From contig NZ_JAAKXW010000005.1 in the NCBI RefSeq assembly GCF_011752045.1, forward strand, positions 310,001-374,000: a DNA stretch of 64,000 bases. The letters are read 5' to 3'. This DNA comes from Microbacterium hydrocarbonoxydans. Lineage in GTDB: Bacteria > Actinomycetota > Actinomycetes > Actinomycetales > Microbacteriaceae. The stretch's first letter is position 1. Each line of letters begins with the position of its first letter. The notes below the pieces were generated by a model. That model did no database searches, was not told the origin of the DNA, and saw only the letters and a program-made list of their open reading frames with translations. A program made the translations under genes and the position numbers. Below, piece by piece: positions 18,798 through 28,417 of this stretch.

Positions 18798-19709
18798 ATG
18801 GACACACCTGCATCCGCGAAAGGGTCGGTCACACACGAGTGGTCGCCTCCGCTGCCCGAGGCGGACGGCTTCGAGCACACGATGGTCGAGACTCCGGGAT
18901 TGCGGACCCACGTCGCCTCCATCGGTGAGGGCGACCCCGTCGTGATGCTGCACTGCTTCCCCGGGCACTGGTGGCAGTGGCGCGACATCGCGCCGGCGAT
19001 CGCCGCGCAGGGGTTCCGGGTGATCTGTCCCGATCTGCGCGGCTCCGGGTGGACGGAGGCGGCGGACCCGCGGTTCGGCCCCGACTCGCAGCGGGACGAC
19101 GTCATCGCCGTGCTCGACGCACTCGGCATCCCGCGGGCGCACTTCGTCTGTCACGACATGGGCGCGATCTCCGGGATGCAGATCTCCTACCTGCAGCCCG
19201 AGCGGGTGCGCACGATCGTCCAGCTGGCGGTGCCGCCGGGATTCATGGAGTTCACTCCGAAGGTGATGCCGGCCTTCGAGCACATGCCGAAGCTGCTGAT
19301 GCATCGCCCCGGCACATCGCTGCGCTACCTCTTCAGCCCGCGGTACATGACGCACCCGATGTCCGAGCAGGTGATCGAGGCGAATCTGCGGCCGCACCAG
19401 CGCCCCGAGGTCGAGCAGGCCGTGCGGGCGCTGTACCGGGGCCTGGTGATCCCCGTCTCCTTCCGCCTCATGGCCGGGGTCTACAGGCGGATGCGGCTGC
19501 GCCCTCCGACTCTCGTCGTGTTCGGCCGTGAGGACGGGCCGTTCGCGGAGCCCACCGCCCGGCACATCTGCCGGAACCACGCCGCTCACGCCGACCGCTT
19601 CGAACTCGCGTTCGTCGACGGCGCGGCGCACTTCATCACCGACGATGCGCCGGAGGACGTCATCCGGCTGGTGCTCGACTGGTTCGCACGGGAGGGCGGA
19701 GCGACCTGA
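18798..19709 (+). CDS. Alpha/beta hydrolase, epoxide-hydrolase-like
   Basis: A 303-residue cytoplasmic hydrolase. The oxyanion loop is HCFPG (HGxPG in most relatives), and the nucleophile elbow is VCHDMGA with Asp120 in place of Ser, the pattern of epoxide hydrolases, haloalkane dehalogenases and fluoroacetate dehalogenases. The catalytic His is in GAAHFI near residue 278. The sequence alone does not separate epoxide hydrolase from dehalogenase activity. It is probably induced by a compound that releases the divergent TetR repressor. Confidence 0.87.
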   Translation: MDTPASAKGSVTHEWSPPLPEADGFEHTMVETPGLRTHVASIGEGDPVVMLHCFPGHWWQWRDIAPAIAAQGFRVICPDLRGSGWTEAADPRFGPDSQRDDVIAVLDALGIPRAHFVCHDMGAISGMQISYLQPERVRTIVQLAVPPGFMEFTPKVMPAFEHMPKLLMHRPGTSLRYLFSPRYMTHPMSEQVIEANLRPHQRPEVEQAVRALYRGLVIPVSFRLMAGVYRRMRLRPPTLVVFGREDGPFAEPTARHICRNHAAHADRFELAFVDGAAHFITDDAPEDVIRLVLDWFAREGGAT

Positions 19710-19736
19710 TCCCGGCCGCCAGGGGCGAGATCGCGA

Positions 19737-21410
19737 CTAGAGCTCGAAGGAGCTGGCGATCGAGAACCGTCTTTCGAGAAACCCGGTGAGCAGCGACGAG
19801 ACCTGTTCCTGGTCCGCCCCCGCGATGTCGGTGTCGTTCAGGCAGACCACGTCGAGCCGCCCCCGGTACGAGAACCATTCGAGCCTGAGTGCAGCCCTGG
19901 GACTGGCGATGTCGACGTAGTCGTACGCGATGTCGCCGACAACCGCCCGCTGCCGCGCGAACGCGTGATGGTGATACAGGGAAGACGCGATCGAGACGTC
20001 CCCGGCCGCGCGGAACTTCGACGACGCGACCGATCGGAACAGATCCGGGTGCTCGGCTTCCATGTCGTGCAGCACGCTGCGCAGCTGGGGGTGGGGCGTG
20101 TGCTTGAACTTGTTCGTCACGGTTCTCCCGTGGTGCTGGATCATGAACTCGCGCCCGTTCTTCGCGGCGGAGAGCACGGGGAGGTCCCGGGGGGAAGCGT
20201 CGTCGACGTCGAGGGGCGCCCGTGAGGGGAAGAACTTCGACAGTCCGCTGCTCGTGAAGAACAGTTCAGGGCTCACCGGTCGCATGAAGAACACGTCGTC
20301 GTTCATGTACAGGTACCGCTCGCCGAGCCCGGGAATGTGGTGGAGCTGGGACTCGATCGCGTGCGAATTGAACACCGGCAGCACGCGAGGGTCCGAGAAG
20401 ATCTCGCGATGATCGACCATCGTGATCCGCGGGTGCGCGGTGTTCAGCCAGTCGGGCACCTGCCGGTCGGTGACGATGTAGATGTGATTCACCCAGTTCG
20501 CATACGCTTCCACTGAACGCAACGAGTACTTCAGCTCGTCCCGGTTGGCATAGCGCGAAGGGTTCAGCGCGGTGTCGTTCACCTCGTCCTCGTCTATGAG
20601 GCCGGAGGCTCGTCTCTTTCGTGATTGCCACTGCGGATCATCATCGTTGACCCACGTGTAGACGACATCGATGGGCTCCGTCACCTGATACAGGTGCGGT
20701 CGGGGCCAGGTGAGCGTCCGATCGTCGCGACCGACGGCGCTGGCCCAGGCCTGCGGGGTCAGGTACTCCACGAACGGTCCTCGCCGCGACACTCGCCGGC
20801 GCATCGTACCCGCGACGTGAGCCGATCCGTCGGCGCGGGCCTCGCCTTCTCGCGTCCTCGCCCAGGGCTCGATCGCCACGCTCTCCCTCGGCGTGGACAT
20901 CAGGTGCCCGCTCCTTCCTGCGATGCGCCGTGAGACGACGATGCGGAACACCGCGCTCGGTCGACGACGTGACGCTGTCGCAGGGAGCGCTCGATGACTC
21001 GCGTCCTCGATGCGAACCGACCATCCGTCCGATTCCGGCAGCTGTGTCAACGCGTCCAGCGTCGCGGGAAGCTCGTCCTCCCTGATCACCAGGAGCGGGT
21101 CGAAAGGCACGAGGTTCGGGAGGCGCACGTACTCGATCCCCGCAGTGCGGAGCGCATCGGCCACCTGCGAGACGTTGTGCGAGACCGCCTGGATCGCGTC
21201 ATAGCCCCGCTCCATCACCGTGACAGGACCGTCCGCGAACCTCAGCGTTCGTGACGTCTCCCCGGGGACGCGCAGTAGCCTGCGCAGCGCGCGCTGCCGG
21301 CGCTGCCAGGGGTGCTCCTCGCGGAGGAGCCGTTTCACCCAGATCACCGTGTCCGGCGGAAGCCTGGTGGCTGCCCATCGGATGAAAGCCGGCAGAGTGT
21401 CGTTCGCCAT
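19737..21410 (-). CDS. Stealth-family sugar-phosphate transferase
   Basis: A 557-residue protein with the conserved Stealth regions in order: CR1 DVVYTWVNDDDPQW, CR2 NRDELKYSLRSVEAYANWV through LYMNDDVFF, CR3 HTPHPQLRSVLHDME and CR4 around VCLND. Stealth proteins transfer hexose-1-phosphate units to build phosphodiester-linked capsule or surface polysaccharides; the GlcNAc-1-phosphotransferase of animals shares the fold. The N-terminal 240 residues are a separate region of unknown role. It stands alone between unrelated genes rather than in a capsule cluster, which suggests transfer or a solitary envelope role. Confidence 0.9.
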   Translation of the reverse strand: MANDTLPAFIRWAATRLPPDTVIWVKRLLREEHPWQRRQRALRRLLRVPGETSRTLRFADGPVTVMERGYDAIQAVSHNVSQVADALRTAGIEYVRLPNLVPFDPLLVIREDELPATLDALTQLPESDGWSVRIEDASHRALPATASRRRPSAVFRIVVSRRIAGRSGHLMSTPRESVAIEPWARTREGEARADGSAHVAGTMRRRVSRRGPFVEYLTPQAWASAVGRDDRTLTWPRPHLYQVTEPIDVVYTWVNDDDPQWQSRKRRASGLIDEDEVNDTALNPSRYANRDELKYSLRSVEAYANWVNHIYIVTDRQVPDWLNTAHPRITMVDHREIFSDPRVLPVFNSHAIESQLHHIPGLGERYLYMNDDVFFMRPVSPELFFTSSGLSKFFPSRAPLDVDDASPRDLPVLSAAKNGREFMIQHHGRTVTNKFKHTPHPQLRSVLHDMEAEHPDLFRSVASSKFRAAGDVSIASSLYHHHAFARQRAVVGDIAYDYVDIASPRAALRLEWFSYRGRLDVVCLNDTDIAGADQEQVSSLLTGFLERRFSIASSFEL

Positions 21411-21515
21411 GGTTCGACTGTGGGAGACGACGCCGGGAAGTCCACCGGGTTGACAACCCCGGCGAGCTCGCGGTCGGCCGGTTCGAGCGCGAGCGCGGGG
21501 GCTGCGCGGCCCCGA

Positions 21516-23156
21516 TCAGGCCGCGATCGCGTCCGCGTCCATGATCGTGTAGCTGTATCCCTGCTCGGCGAGGAACCGCTGCCGGTTCTGCGCATAGTCC
21601 TGGTCGATGGTGTCGCGGGCGACGAGGGTGTAGAAGCTCGCCGTGTGCCCCGACTGCTTCGGGCGCAGCAGCCGGCCGAGGCGCTGCGCCTCCTCCTGCC
21701 GGGAGCCGAAAGAGCCGGACACCTGGATCGCGACCGACGCCTCCGGCAGATCGATCGAGAAGTTCGCGACCTTCGAGACCACGAGCAGGTGGATCTCGCC
21801 CTCTCGGAACTGCCGGTACAGCTCCTCGCGCTCATCGACGGGAGTCGCGCCGGTGATCTGCGGTGCGTCGAGCGCCTCCGAGAGCGTGTCGAGCTGGTCG
21901 AGGTACTGGCCGATCACGAGGATCTGCTCGTCCGGATGCTTCGCGATGAGCTCCTTCACCGCGTCGATCTTGGCAGGGGCGGATGCCGCCAGCCGGTAGC
22001 GCTCGTCGTCGGTCGCCGCCGCGTACTCGAGGCGGTCGCTCGGCGGAAGGTCGACCCGCACCTCGTAGCAGACGGCGGGGGAGATGAATCCCTGGGCCTC
22101 GATCTGCTTCCAGGGCGCGTCGAAGCGCTTGGGGCCGATGAGGCTGAACACGTCGCCCTCGCGGCCGTCCTCGCGCACGAGGGTCGCGGTGAGGCCGATG
22201 CGGCGGCGCGCCTGCAGGTCCGCGGTGAGCTTGAACACGGGGGCGGGGAGCAGGTGCACCTCGTCGTAGACGATGAGCCCCCAGTCGAGGGCATCAAGCA
22301 GCGCGAGGTGCGCGTACTGCCCCTTCCGCTTCGCCGTGAGGATCTGGTAGGTCGCGATCGTGACCGGCTTGACCTCCTTGGCCTGCCCGGAGTACTCGCC
22401 GATCTCCTCGGGTGTGAGGCTCGTGCGCTTGAGCAGCTCGTCGCGCCACTGCCGGGCCGACACCGTGTTGGTCACGAGGATCAGCGTCGTGGTCTTGGTG
22501 GCGGCCATCGCACCGGCGCCCACGATCGTCTTGCCCGCGCCGCAGGGGAGCACCACGACCCCGGATCCGTCCTTCGCGAACGCGTTCACGGCATCCTGCT
22601 GGTACGGGCGGATCTGCCAGCCGTCCTCGGCGAGCTCGATCTCGTGCGGGGTGCCGGGGGTGTAGCCGGCGAGGTCCTCCGCGGGCCAGCCGATCTTGAG
22701 CAGCTCCTGCTTGATCTGGCCGCGCGCCCAGGCGTCGACCACATAGGTGTCCGGCGCCGGGTGGCCGATCAGCAGCGGCTGGATGCGCTTGTTGCTCGCC
22801 ACCTGCGTCAGCACGGCGGGGTCGGAGGACCGCAGGATGAGCACGCCCTCCTCGTCCCTCTCGATGACCAGGCGCCCGTAGCGGTTCACCGTCTCGCGCA
22901 GGTCCACGGCCACGGACGGCGGCACGGGGAAGCGCGACCAGCGGTCCAGCGTCTCCAGCATGTCCTCGGCAGTGTGCCCCGCGGCGCGCGCGTTCCACAG
23001 GCCCAGCCGCGTGATCCGGTAGGTGTGGATGTGCTCGGGTGCCCGCTCCAGCTCGGCGAAGATCGCGAGCTCGTGCCGGGCGCTCTCGGCGTCGGCGTGG
23101 GCGACCTCGAGCAGGACGGTGCGATCGCTCTGGACGATCAGGGGGCCATCAGACAT
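21516..23156 (-). CDS. XPB/Ssl2-type SF2 DNA helicase
   Basis: A 546-residue DNA helicase related to eukaryotic XPB and mycobacterial Ercc3 (Rv0861c). An N-terminal damage-recognition-like domain (about 1-190) precedes Walker A PCGAGKT, the DEVH box in VYDEVHLL, motif III TATL and the C-terminal helicase motifs ending QRLGRLLRPK. It unwinds DNA with 3'-5' polarity in characterised homologues. It is transcribed towards the Stealth gene. A minus-strand TAGACT box lies 8 bases before ATG 23156. Rv0861c also has a helicase-associated gene next to it. Confidence 0.95.
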   Translation of the reverse strand: MSDGPLIVQSDRTVLLEVAHADAESARHELAIFAELERAPEHIHTYRITRLGLWNARAAGHTAEDMLETLDRWSRFPVPPSVAVDLRETVNRYGRLVIERDEEGVLILRSSDPAVLTQVASNKRIQPLLIGHPAPDTYVVDAWARGQIKQELLKIGWPAEDLAGYTPGTPHEIELAEDGWQIRPYQQDAVNAFAKDGSGVVVLPCGAGKTIVGAGAMAATKTTTLILVTNTVSARQWRDELLKRTSLTPEEIGEYSGQAKEVKPVTIATYQILTAKRKGQYAHLALLDALDWGLIVYDEVHLLPAPVFKLTADLQARRRIGLTATLVREDGREGDVFSLIGPKRFDAPWKQIEAQGFISPAVCYEVRVDLPPSDRLEYAAATDDERYRLAASAPAKIDAVKELIAKHPDEQILVIGQYLDQLDTLSEALDAPQITGATPVDEREELYRQFREGEIHLLVVSKVANFSIDLPEASVAIQVSGSFGSRQEEAQRLGRLLRPKQSGHTASFYTLVARDTIDQDYAQNRQRFLAEQGYSYTIMDADAIAA

Positions 23157-23217
23157 AGCAGACCAGTCTACCGGCGGGCGGATGCCGGGGGCGCGGGCCG
23201 CCCGGACTCCCGGCCTC

Positions 23218-24918
23218 TCAGGTCGCGACGATGGTCGCGGAGCGGATGCTGGAGACCGGGAGCGTCCGCTCGACGTCCGCCGCGCGGTCCCTGCCGCGCA
23301 GCCGACCGCCGCCGAGTCCCGTCGCCTCCAGCAGGAGTTCCCTGGTCGAGCCGTCCGGCATGCCGACGGTCACCCGGAGAACGGCTTTGGCGCGGACGGC
23401 TGCCTCCAGTTCGCGGTCGAGCCAGGCGGCATCCGCATCGGGCCCCTGATGTGCGCGCAGGGCCGCGATCAGGGGGCGGTGATCCGCAGGGGCGACGGGC
23501 ACCGGGTCGGCCACGGGATGCCGCTCACCCGTGAGGACGGTGCCGTCCTCGGCGACGAGAGTGGCCGGATAGCGCGCATCGGTGAGCGCCCAGTACACGG
23601 TGTCCCGTCCGACACGCGTGGTGAGCGAGCCGACGTGCTTCGTGAGTGCGAGGGGGCGCAGCGCCTGATCGACGGAGATCGCCGCGAGGAGGTGGTCGTC
23701 GACGCTCTCGATCCTGGTGCGCCCGGTCTCGCCGTCGACGGAGACCCGCACCAGGCCGTGGCGCTGCGCGGTGTGCCCCACGAGGTAGCGGAGCGGCTGC
23801 GGGATGCCGGTGAGCGAGATGCCCTCGAGGAAGTCGAGCATCGACTGCTCGGTCTCGCCGGCGACGAGCGCGTGCGCGACCGACTCGGCCGTGAACCGGT
23901 AGGACGACGCCTGCGCCGCCGACTCCCTGGCCGCCATCGTGCGCAGGCGGACGTCGAGCGCCGGGGCGAGCGGACCGGGCGCGATCGCGGTGAGGTCGTT
24001 CTGCAGGAAGATGCGATCGACCTCCGCCGGCAGCAGCGCCGTGAGCGGGGCGGGGTCGGCGGGCCCGCCGGCGCGGAGCGGGCGCGCCCATGCCGGCTCG
24101 GAGCCGTCGTCGGCGATGAGGCCGAGGAGCCGGGCGCGCTCGAGCAGCCCGGCGCAGCGCTCCGGCCAGGCGGGGTCCCAGGGGTGCGCTCCGGCCCAGG
24201 AGGAGGGCGGCGTCCAGCCGTCGCCGTCGCGGATGCCGCGGGGGAGCGCCGCGCGCAACCCCGTCACGAGCGCGCTCCAGCGGGGTCCGACCGGGGCGCG
24301 CAGCCACTCCTCGGCGCCGCTGGTGGTCCGCAGCCGGCGCTCTTCCGTCACGGCGAGACCCGCGTCGATCGCGAGCGCGACGAGCAGGTCGACGGCGTCG
24401 ACGACGAGGCCGGCCTCGGCGAGCAGCCGCTTCTCGCCCGCGCTCACCGCACCGCCGGCCAGCAGGGTGAGCGGGCGCTCCTTCGTGACGAGCATCAGAT
24501 CGGCGAGCGCGGCGACCGTCGTGAACGCGCGCTCGGCGGCATGGGCGGATGCGTCGTCGCCGGACGGCGGGGGCTCCACGGCGTCGCGGGACTCGGCCGG
24601 CGGCCTGCCCGCCAGCGCCGAGGCGACCGGGGGCGGCACGGTGCCGTCGGGAAGCAGAAGTCCCAGGGACGCCAGCATTCCGCGACGCTCCCCGGGATCG
24701 TCGCCGCCGGCCGCGCGCCGCAGCGCCTCGGCCTCGGCGGCCGTGAGCGTCGTCAGCACCCGCGACAGCGAACCCGGCTCCAGCAGCGCCTCCGCCGCGT
24801 CGAAGAAGTCCTGCCAGGCGGCATCCGCTCGCACCCCGCGGGCCGCGAACAGTGCGCTCAGCTCGTCATCGCTCGCCGCGGCCAGCCATTCGGCCAGAGG
24901 GCGGGCGTGCGTGCTCAT
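23218..24918 (-). CDS. Helicase-associated protein (XPB/Ssl2-like N-terminal domain)
   Basis: A 566-residue protein of the helicase-associated (Helicase_C_3-like) family, encoded immediately upstream of XPB on the same strand. It has no Walker motifs. The middle (DRIFLQNDLTAIAPG) and the C-terminal part (ALRAHQ, then VTVGMPDGSTRELLLEATGL) match the usual family layout. It probably partners XPB in DNA repair or transcription-coupled processes; the role is inferred from conserved adjacency (mycobacterial Rv0862c). GAGGA precedes the ATG at 24918. Confidence 0.85.
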   Translation of the reverse strand: MSTHARPLAEWLAAASDDELSALFAARGVRADAAWQDFFDAAEALLEPGSLSRVLTTLTAAEAEALRRAAGGDDPGERRGMLASLGLLLPDGTVPPPVASALAGRPPAESRDAVEPPPSGDDASAHAAERAFTTVAALADLMLVTKERPLTLLAGGAVSAGEKRLLAEAGLVVDAVDLLVALAIDAGLAVTEERRLRTTSGAEEWLRAPVGPRWSALVTGLRAALPRGIRDGDGWTPPSSWAGAHPWDPAWPERCAGLLERARLLGLIADDGSEPAWARPLRAGGPADPAPLTALLPAEVDRIFLQNDLTAIAPGPLAPALDVRLRTMAARESAAQASSYRFTAESVAHALVAGETEQSMLDFLEGISLTGIPQPLRYLVGHTAQRHGLVRVSVDGETGRTRIESVDDHLLAAISVDQALRPLALTKHVGSLTTRVGRDTVYWALTDARYPATLVAEDGTVLTGERHPVADPVPVAPADHRPLIAALRAHQGPDADAAWLDRELEAAVRAKAVLRVTVGMPDGSTRELLLEATGLGGGRLRGRDRAADVERTLPVSSIRSATIVAT

Positions 24919-24928
24919 GCCGGGGTCC

Positions 24929-25204
24929 TCAGCGCCGCGATCCCGCGCGACCCTTCCGGATGAAGCTCATCACGAGGAGCGAGATGATCATCACGAACGC
25001 CAGCGGCAGGCCCCAGTACGGGATGCCGGCGACGAACGGCCAGGCCCCCTCGGCGAAGTCCTTCTGCTCCATCCCGGCCGCGGTTCCGATGATGATGGCG
25101 AAGAAGCACAGGATCGAGGCCGCGGCGAGTCCGAGCGCGGTGAAGGCGAGGATGCGGTCCAGTGGACGGACGGGAACCTCCGGTTCCGGACTCTGCGTGC
25201 TCAT
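24929..25204 (-). CDS. Small two-helix membrane protein
   Basis: A 91-residue protein with a short charged N-terminus, a transmembrane helix at about 17-41 (ILAFTALGLAAASILCFFAI), a hydrophilic loop, a second helix at about 63-83 and a basic C-terminus. It is not assigned to a family I can name. The start ATG 25204 is supported by minus-strand TAGGCT (25212-25217) 7 bases upstream, which also excludes the much longer frame. It lies upstream of the helicase-associated gene with a 10-base gap. Confidence 0.8.
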   Translation of the reverse strand: MSTQSPEPEVPVRPLDRILAFTALGLAAASILCFFAIIIGTAAGMEQKDFAEGAWPFVAGIPYWGLPLAFVMIISLLVMSFIRKGRAGSRR

Positions 25205-25233
25205 CCGTCTCAGCCTAGTGCGTCGCCGACCGG

Positions 25234-25239
25234 TAGGCT
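25234..25239 (+). promoter_or_regulatory. -10 element for the cold-shock gene
   Basis: TAGGCT lies about 58 bases upstream of ATG 25298, leaving an untranslated leader of roughly 50 bases. A second TAGGCT on the minus strand (25212-25217) serves the divergent small membrane protein. Confidence 0.5.
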
Positions 25240-25297
25240 GGAGACGGCCGCTTCTGCGCGCCGTCCAGCTCCACACCGACTCAGCGAGGTTTCTCCC

Positions 25298-25678
25298 ATG
25301 CCCACCGGCAAGGTCAGGTTCTACGACGAAGACAAGGGTTTCGGCTTCATCGCCACCGATGACGGCCAGGACGTCTTCCTGCACGCCTCGGCGCTGCCTG
25401 CGGGCACCGTGGTGAAGACCGGCGCGCGCGTGGAGTTCGGGGTCGCCGACGGCAAGCGCGGACTGCAGGCCCTCTCGGTGCGAGTCCTCGAGGCTCCGCC
25501 GAGCCTGGCGAAGGCGAAGCGCAAGCCCGCAGACGACATGGCCATCATCGTCGAGGACCTCGTCAAGCTCCTCGACGGCATCGGCGGCGATCTCCGTCGC
25601 GGCCGCTACCCCTCGTCCGGACACGGCCGCAAGATCGCGGCCGTCCTGCGCAAGGTCGCCGATGACCTCGAAGCCTGA
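25298..25678 (+). CDS. Cold-shock domain protein with C-terminal extension
   Basis: A 126-residue protein. Residues 1-66 are a CspA-like cold-shock domain with RNP1 KGFGFI and RNP2 VFLHAS for single-stranded nucleic-acid binding. Residues 67-126 form a basic and helical tail absent from ordinary 67-residue Csps (ending KIAAVLRKVADDLEA), as in the longer CspB-type proteins of mycobacteria. The start is ATG 25298. The gene overlaps the following DUF3027 gene by 17 bases. Confidence 0.93.
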   Translation: MPTGKVRFYDEDKGFGFIATDDGQDVFLHASALPAGTVVKTGARVEFGVADGKRGLQALSVRVLEAPPSLAKAKRKPADDMAIIVEDLVKLLDGIGGDLRRGRYPSSGHGRKIAAVLRKVADDLEA

Positions 25679-26327
25679 CGCCGACCGGCGTCTGCTGGAC
25701 GCCCACGATCTCGCGCTGGCCGCTCTGCGCGAGATCACTCCGGCGTCGACGATCGGTCCGGCCGCCGGCTACCTCGTCGAGGAGGGCGGCCCCGTCTCGC
25801 TGCGCTTCGAGAACAGGCTCCCCGGGTACCCGGGCTGGTACTGGACCGTGACGGTGGCGCGCGTGGACGATGAGGACCCGACCGTCCTCGAGGTCGAGCT
25901 GCTCCCCGGCGACGGCGCACTGCTGGCGCCCGAGTGGGTGCCGTGGGCCGAGAGGCTGGCGGAGTACCGTGCGCACCAGGCCGAGCTCGCCGAGCAGGCC
26001 GCCGCGGCCGCCGGCGACGCGGATGCCGCAGCGGATGCGCTCGCCGAGATCGAGGACGGTGCCGAGGACCTCGACGACCTTCTGGACGACTCCGAGGATG
26101 AACTCGACGATCTCGACGAGCTCGATGACGAGACCGAGGGGGACGAGCCCAGGACGCTGCACGCCGGCGACCTCGACGGCGTCGACATCGACGAGCTCGA
26201 CGACTCGGCGACCGACGACGATGACGAGTCCGATGAGGACGATGACGAGTCTGACGAGGACGAGGACGACGAGTCCGACGACGAGACCGACGACGACGAG
26301 ACCGGGAGCGACTCCGAGGAGGAGTGA
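25662..26327 (+). CDS. DUF3027 protein with acidic tail
   Basis: A 221-residue protein. Residues 1 to about 105 are DUF3027 (AGYLVEEGGPVSLRFENRLPGYPGWYWTVTVARVD..EVELLPGDGALLAPEWVPW), an actinobacterial domain of unknown function. From about residue 120 the chain is almost all Asp/Glu/Ser, encoded by GAC/GAG/GAT repeats, and must be disordered. It starts inside the cold-shock gene with AAGGT as ribosome site, so the two are co-translated. Mycobacterial Rv0883c likewise lies beside serC (Rv0884c), but there both run in the same direction. Confidence 0.88.
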   Translation: MTSKPDADRRLLDAHDLALAALREITPASTIGPAAGYLVEEGGPVSLRFENRLPGYPGWYWTVTVARVDDEDPTVLEVELLPGDGALLAPEWVPWAERLAEYRAHQAELAEQAAAAAGDADAAADALAEIEDGAEDLDDLLDDSEDELDDLDELDDETEGDEPRTLHAGDLDGVDIDELDDSATDDDDESDEDDDESDEDEDDESDDETDDDETGSDSEEE

Positions 26328-26354
26328 CCGCACGCGCCCCGGCGAGCCGGGGGA

Positions 26355-26393
26355 TGTGAAGAGGGGCCGCGCATCGCGCGGCCCCTCTTCACA
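26355..26393. terminator. Bidirectional terminator between DUF3027 and serC
   Basis: A perfect 18-bp inverted repeat (26355-26372 with 26376-26393) has a 3-base apex and serves both convergent genes. There is no T tract on either side. Confidence 0.8.
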
Positions 26394-26408
26394 ATCCCCG
26401 AGCCGAAG

Positions 26409-27530
<1,122 letters not shown>

Positions 27531-27583
27531 CTAGGGTGCGCGTCCTGCCTGGTTTCCCCGTGTGAAGCGCCGACGTCGGCCGG

Positions 27584-27602
27584 GGAAGGTAGGCTTGCCT
27601 AA
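27584..27602. promoter_or_regulatory. Likely DtxR/IdeR-type metal box
   Basis: A 19-base site with the core TAGGCTTGCCTA (27590-27601) matches about 13 of 19 positions of the actinobacterial iron box TTAGGTTAGGCTCACCTAA. It ends 18 bases before the regulator's ATG, so autoregulation is likely. Confidence 0.6.
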
Positions 27603-27620
27603 GAAGACCCGGAGGGCCAG

Positions 27621-28322
27621 ATGACCGACCTGATCGACACCACGGAGATGTACCTCCGCACCATCCTCGAGCTCGAGGAGGAGAACATCGTGCCCCTGCG
27701 CGCGCGCATCTCCGAGCGCCTCGGCCACTCGGGGCCCACGGTGTCGCAGACCGTCGGGCGCATGGAGCGCGACGGCCTCGTCGTCGTCTCCGAGGACCGC
27801 ACGCTCGAGCTGACGGATGCCGGCCGCCGCAAGGCTGTGGACGTGATGCGCAAGCACCGCCTGGCCGAGCGTCTCCTCTCCGACGTGATCGGGCTGGACT
27901 GGGCGTTCGTCCACGAGGAGGCCTGCCGCTGGGAGCACGTCATGAGCGAGCAGGTCGAGCGCCGTCTCGTCGAACTCCTCGGACACCCCACGGAGTCGCC
28001 TTACGGGAATCCGATCCCCGGACTCGACCAGCTCGGCGACGTGCCGGCGCGGACGTTCGACGAGGGGGTCATCGGCCTGGTGCAGAAGCTGAACGCGGCC
28101 GGCGAGCCGATCGAGGGCACGGTGCGCCGTCTCGCCGAGCCGGCGCAGGTCGACCCGGAACTGCTCGAGCAGCTGCGCGACGCCGGTGTCGTCCCCGGTG
28201 CGAAGGGCGACTACCGATACAGCGAGGGCTACGTCCTCATCCAGATGGAGGGCAAGGACGAGGGCCTCGAGCTGCCCGTCGAGCTCGCGTCGCACATCTT
28301 CCTGGTGGGCGAGCCCGCCTGA
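27621..28322 (+). CDS. DtxR/IdeR-family metal-dependent regulator
   Basis: A 233-residue regulator: an N-terminal winged helix-turn-helix (about 1-60, TVSQTVGRMERDGLV as recognition region), a dimerisation/metal domain with the expected ligands (WEHVMSEQVERRL, preceded by HEEACRWEH) and a C-terminal SH3-like domain from about residue 150. It should repress iron or manganese uptake genes when metal-loaded. Fe versus Mn cannot be settled from the sequence alone. The upstream metal box suggests it binds its own promoter. Confidence 0.93.
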   Translation: MTDLIDTTEMYLRTILELEEENIVPLRARISERLGHSGPTVSQTVGRMERDGLVVVSEDRTLELTDAGRRKAVDVMRKHRLAERLLSDVIGLDWAFVHEEACRWEHVMSEQVERRLVELLGHPTESPYGNPIPGLDQLGDVPARTFDEGVIGLVQKLNAAGEPIEGTVRRLAEPAQVDPELLEQLRDAGVVPGAKGDYRYSEGYVLIQMEGKDEGLELPVELASHIFLVGEPA

Positions 28323-28325
28323 TCC

Positions 28326-28348
28326 CCGGCGCCGTCTTCCGGCGCCGG
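28326..28348 (+). terminator. Short hairpin after the DtxR-type gene
   Basis: A perfect 8-bp stem (28326-28333 with 28341-28348) with a 7-base loop lies just after the stop. The tail is not T-rich, so termination may be weak. Confidence 0.5.
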
Positions 28349-28382
28349 CGGGTGGTTCTCCGCGTTTTGCCAGGTTCGCAGG

Positions 28383-28411
28383 GTGACACGATCGTTATCT
28401 TCCGGTAACCT
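28383..28411 (+). promoter_or_regulatory. Promoter of the M23 peptidase gene
   Basis: GTGACA (28383-28388) and TAACCT (28406-28411) are 17 bases apart. A start near 28418 gives a leader of about 168 bases. Confidence 0.55.
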
Positions 28412-28417
28412 CGGACA

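Noticed and set aside
26050..26320. Repetitive GAC/GAG/GAT tract in the DUF3027 gene as a possible satellite or CRISPR-like repeat
   Set aside because: It is coding low complexity (Asp/Glu/Ser tail) without regular unit length or spacers.
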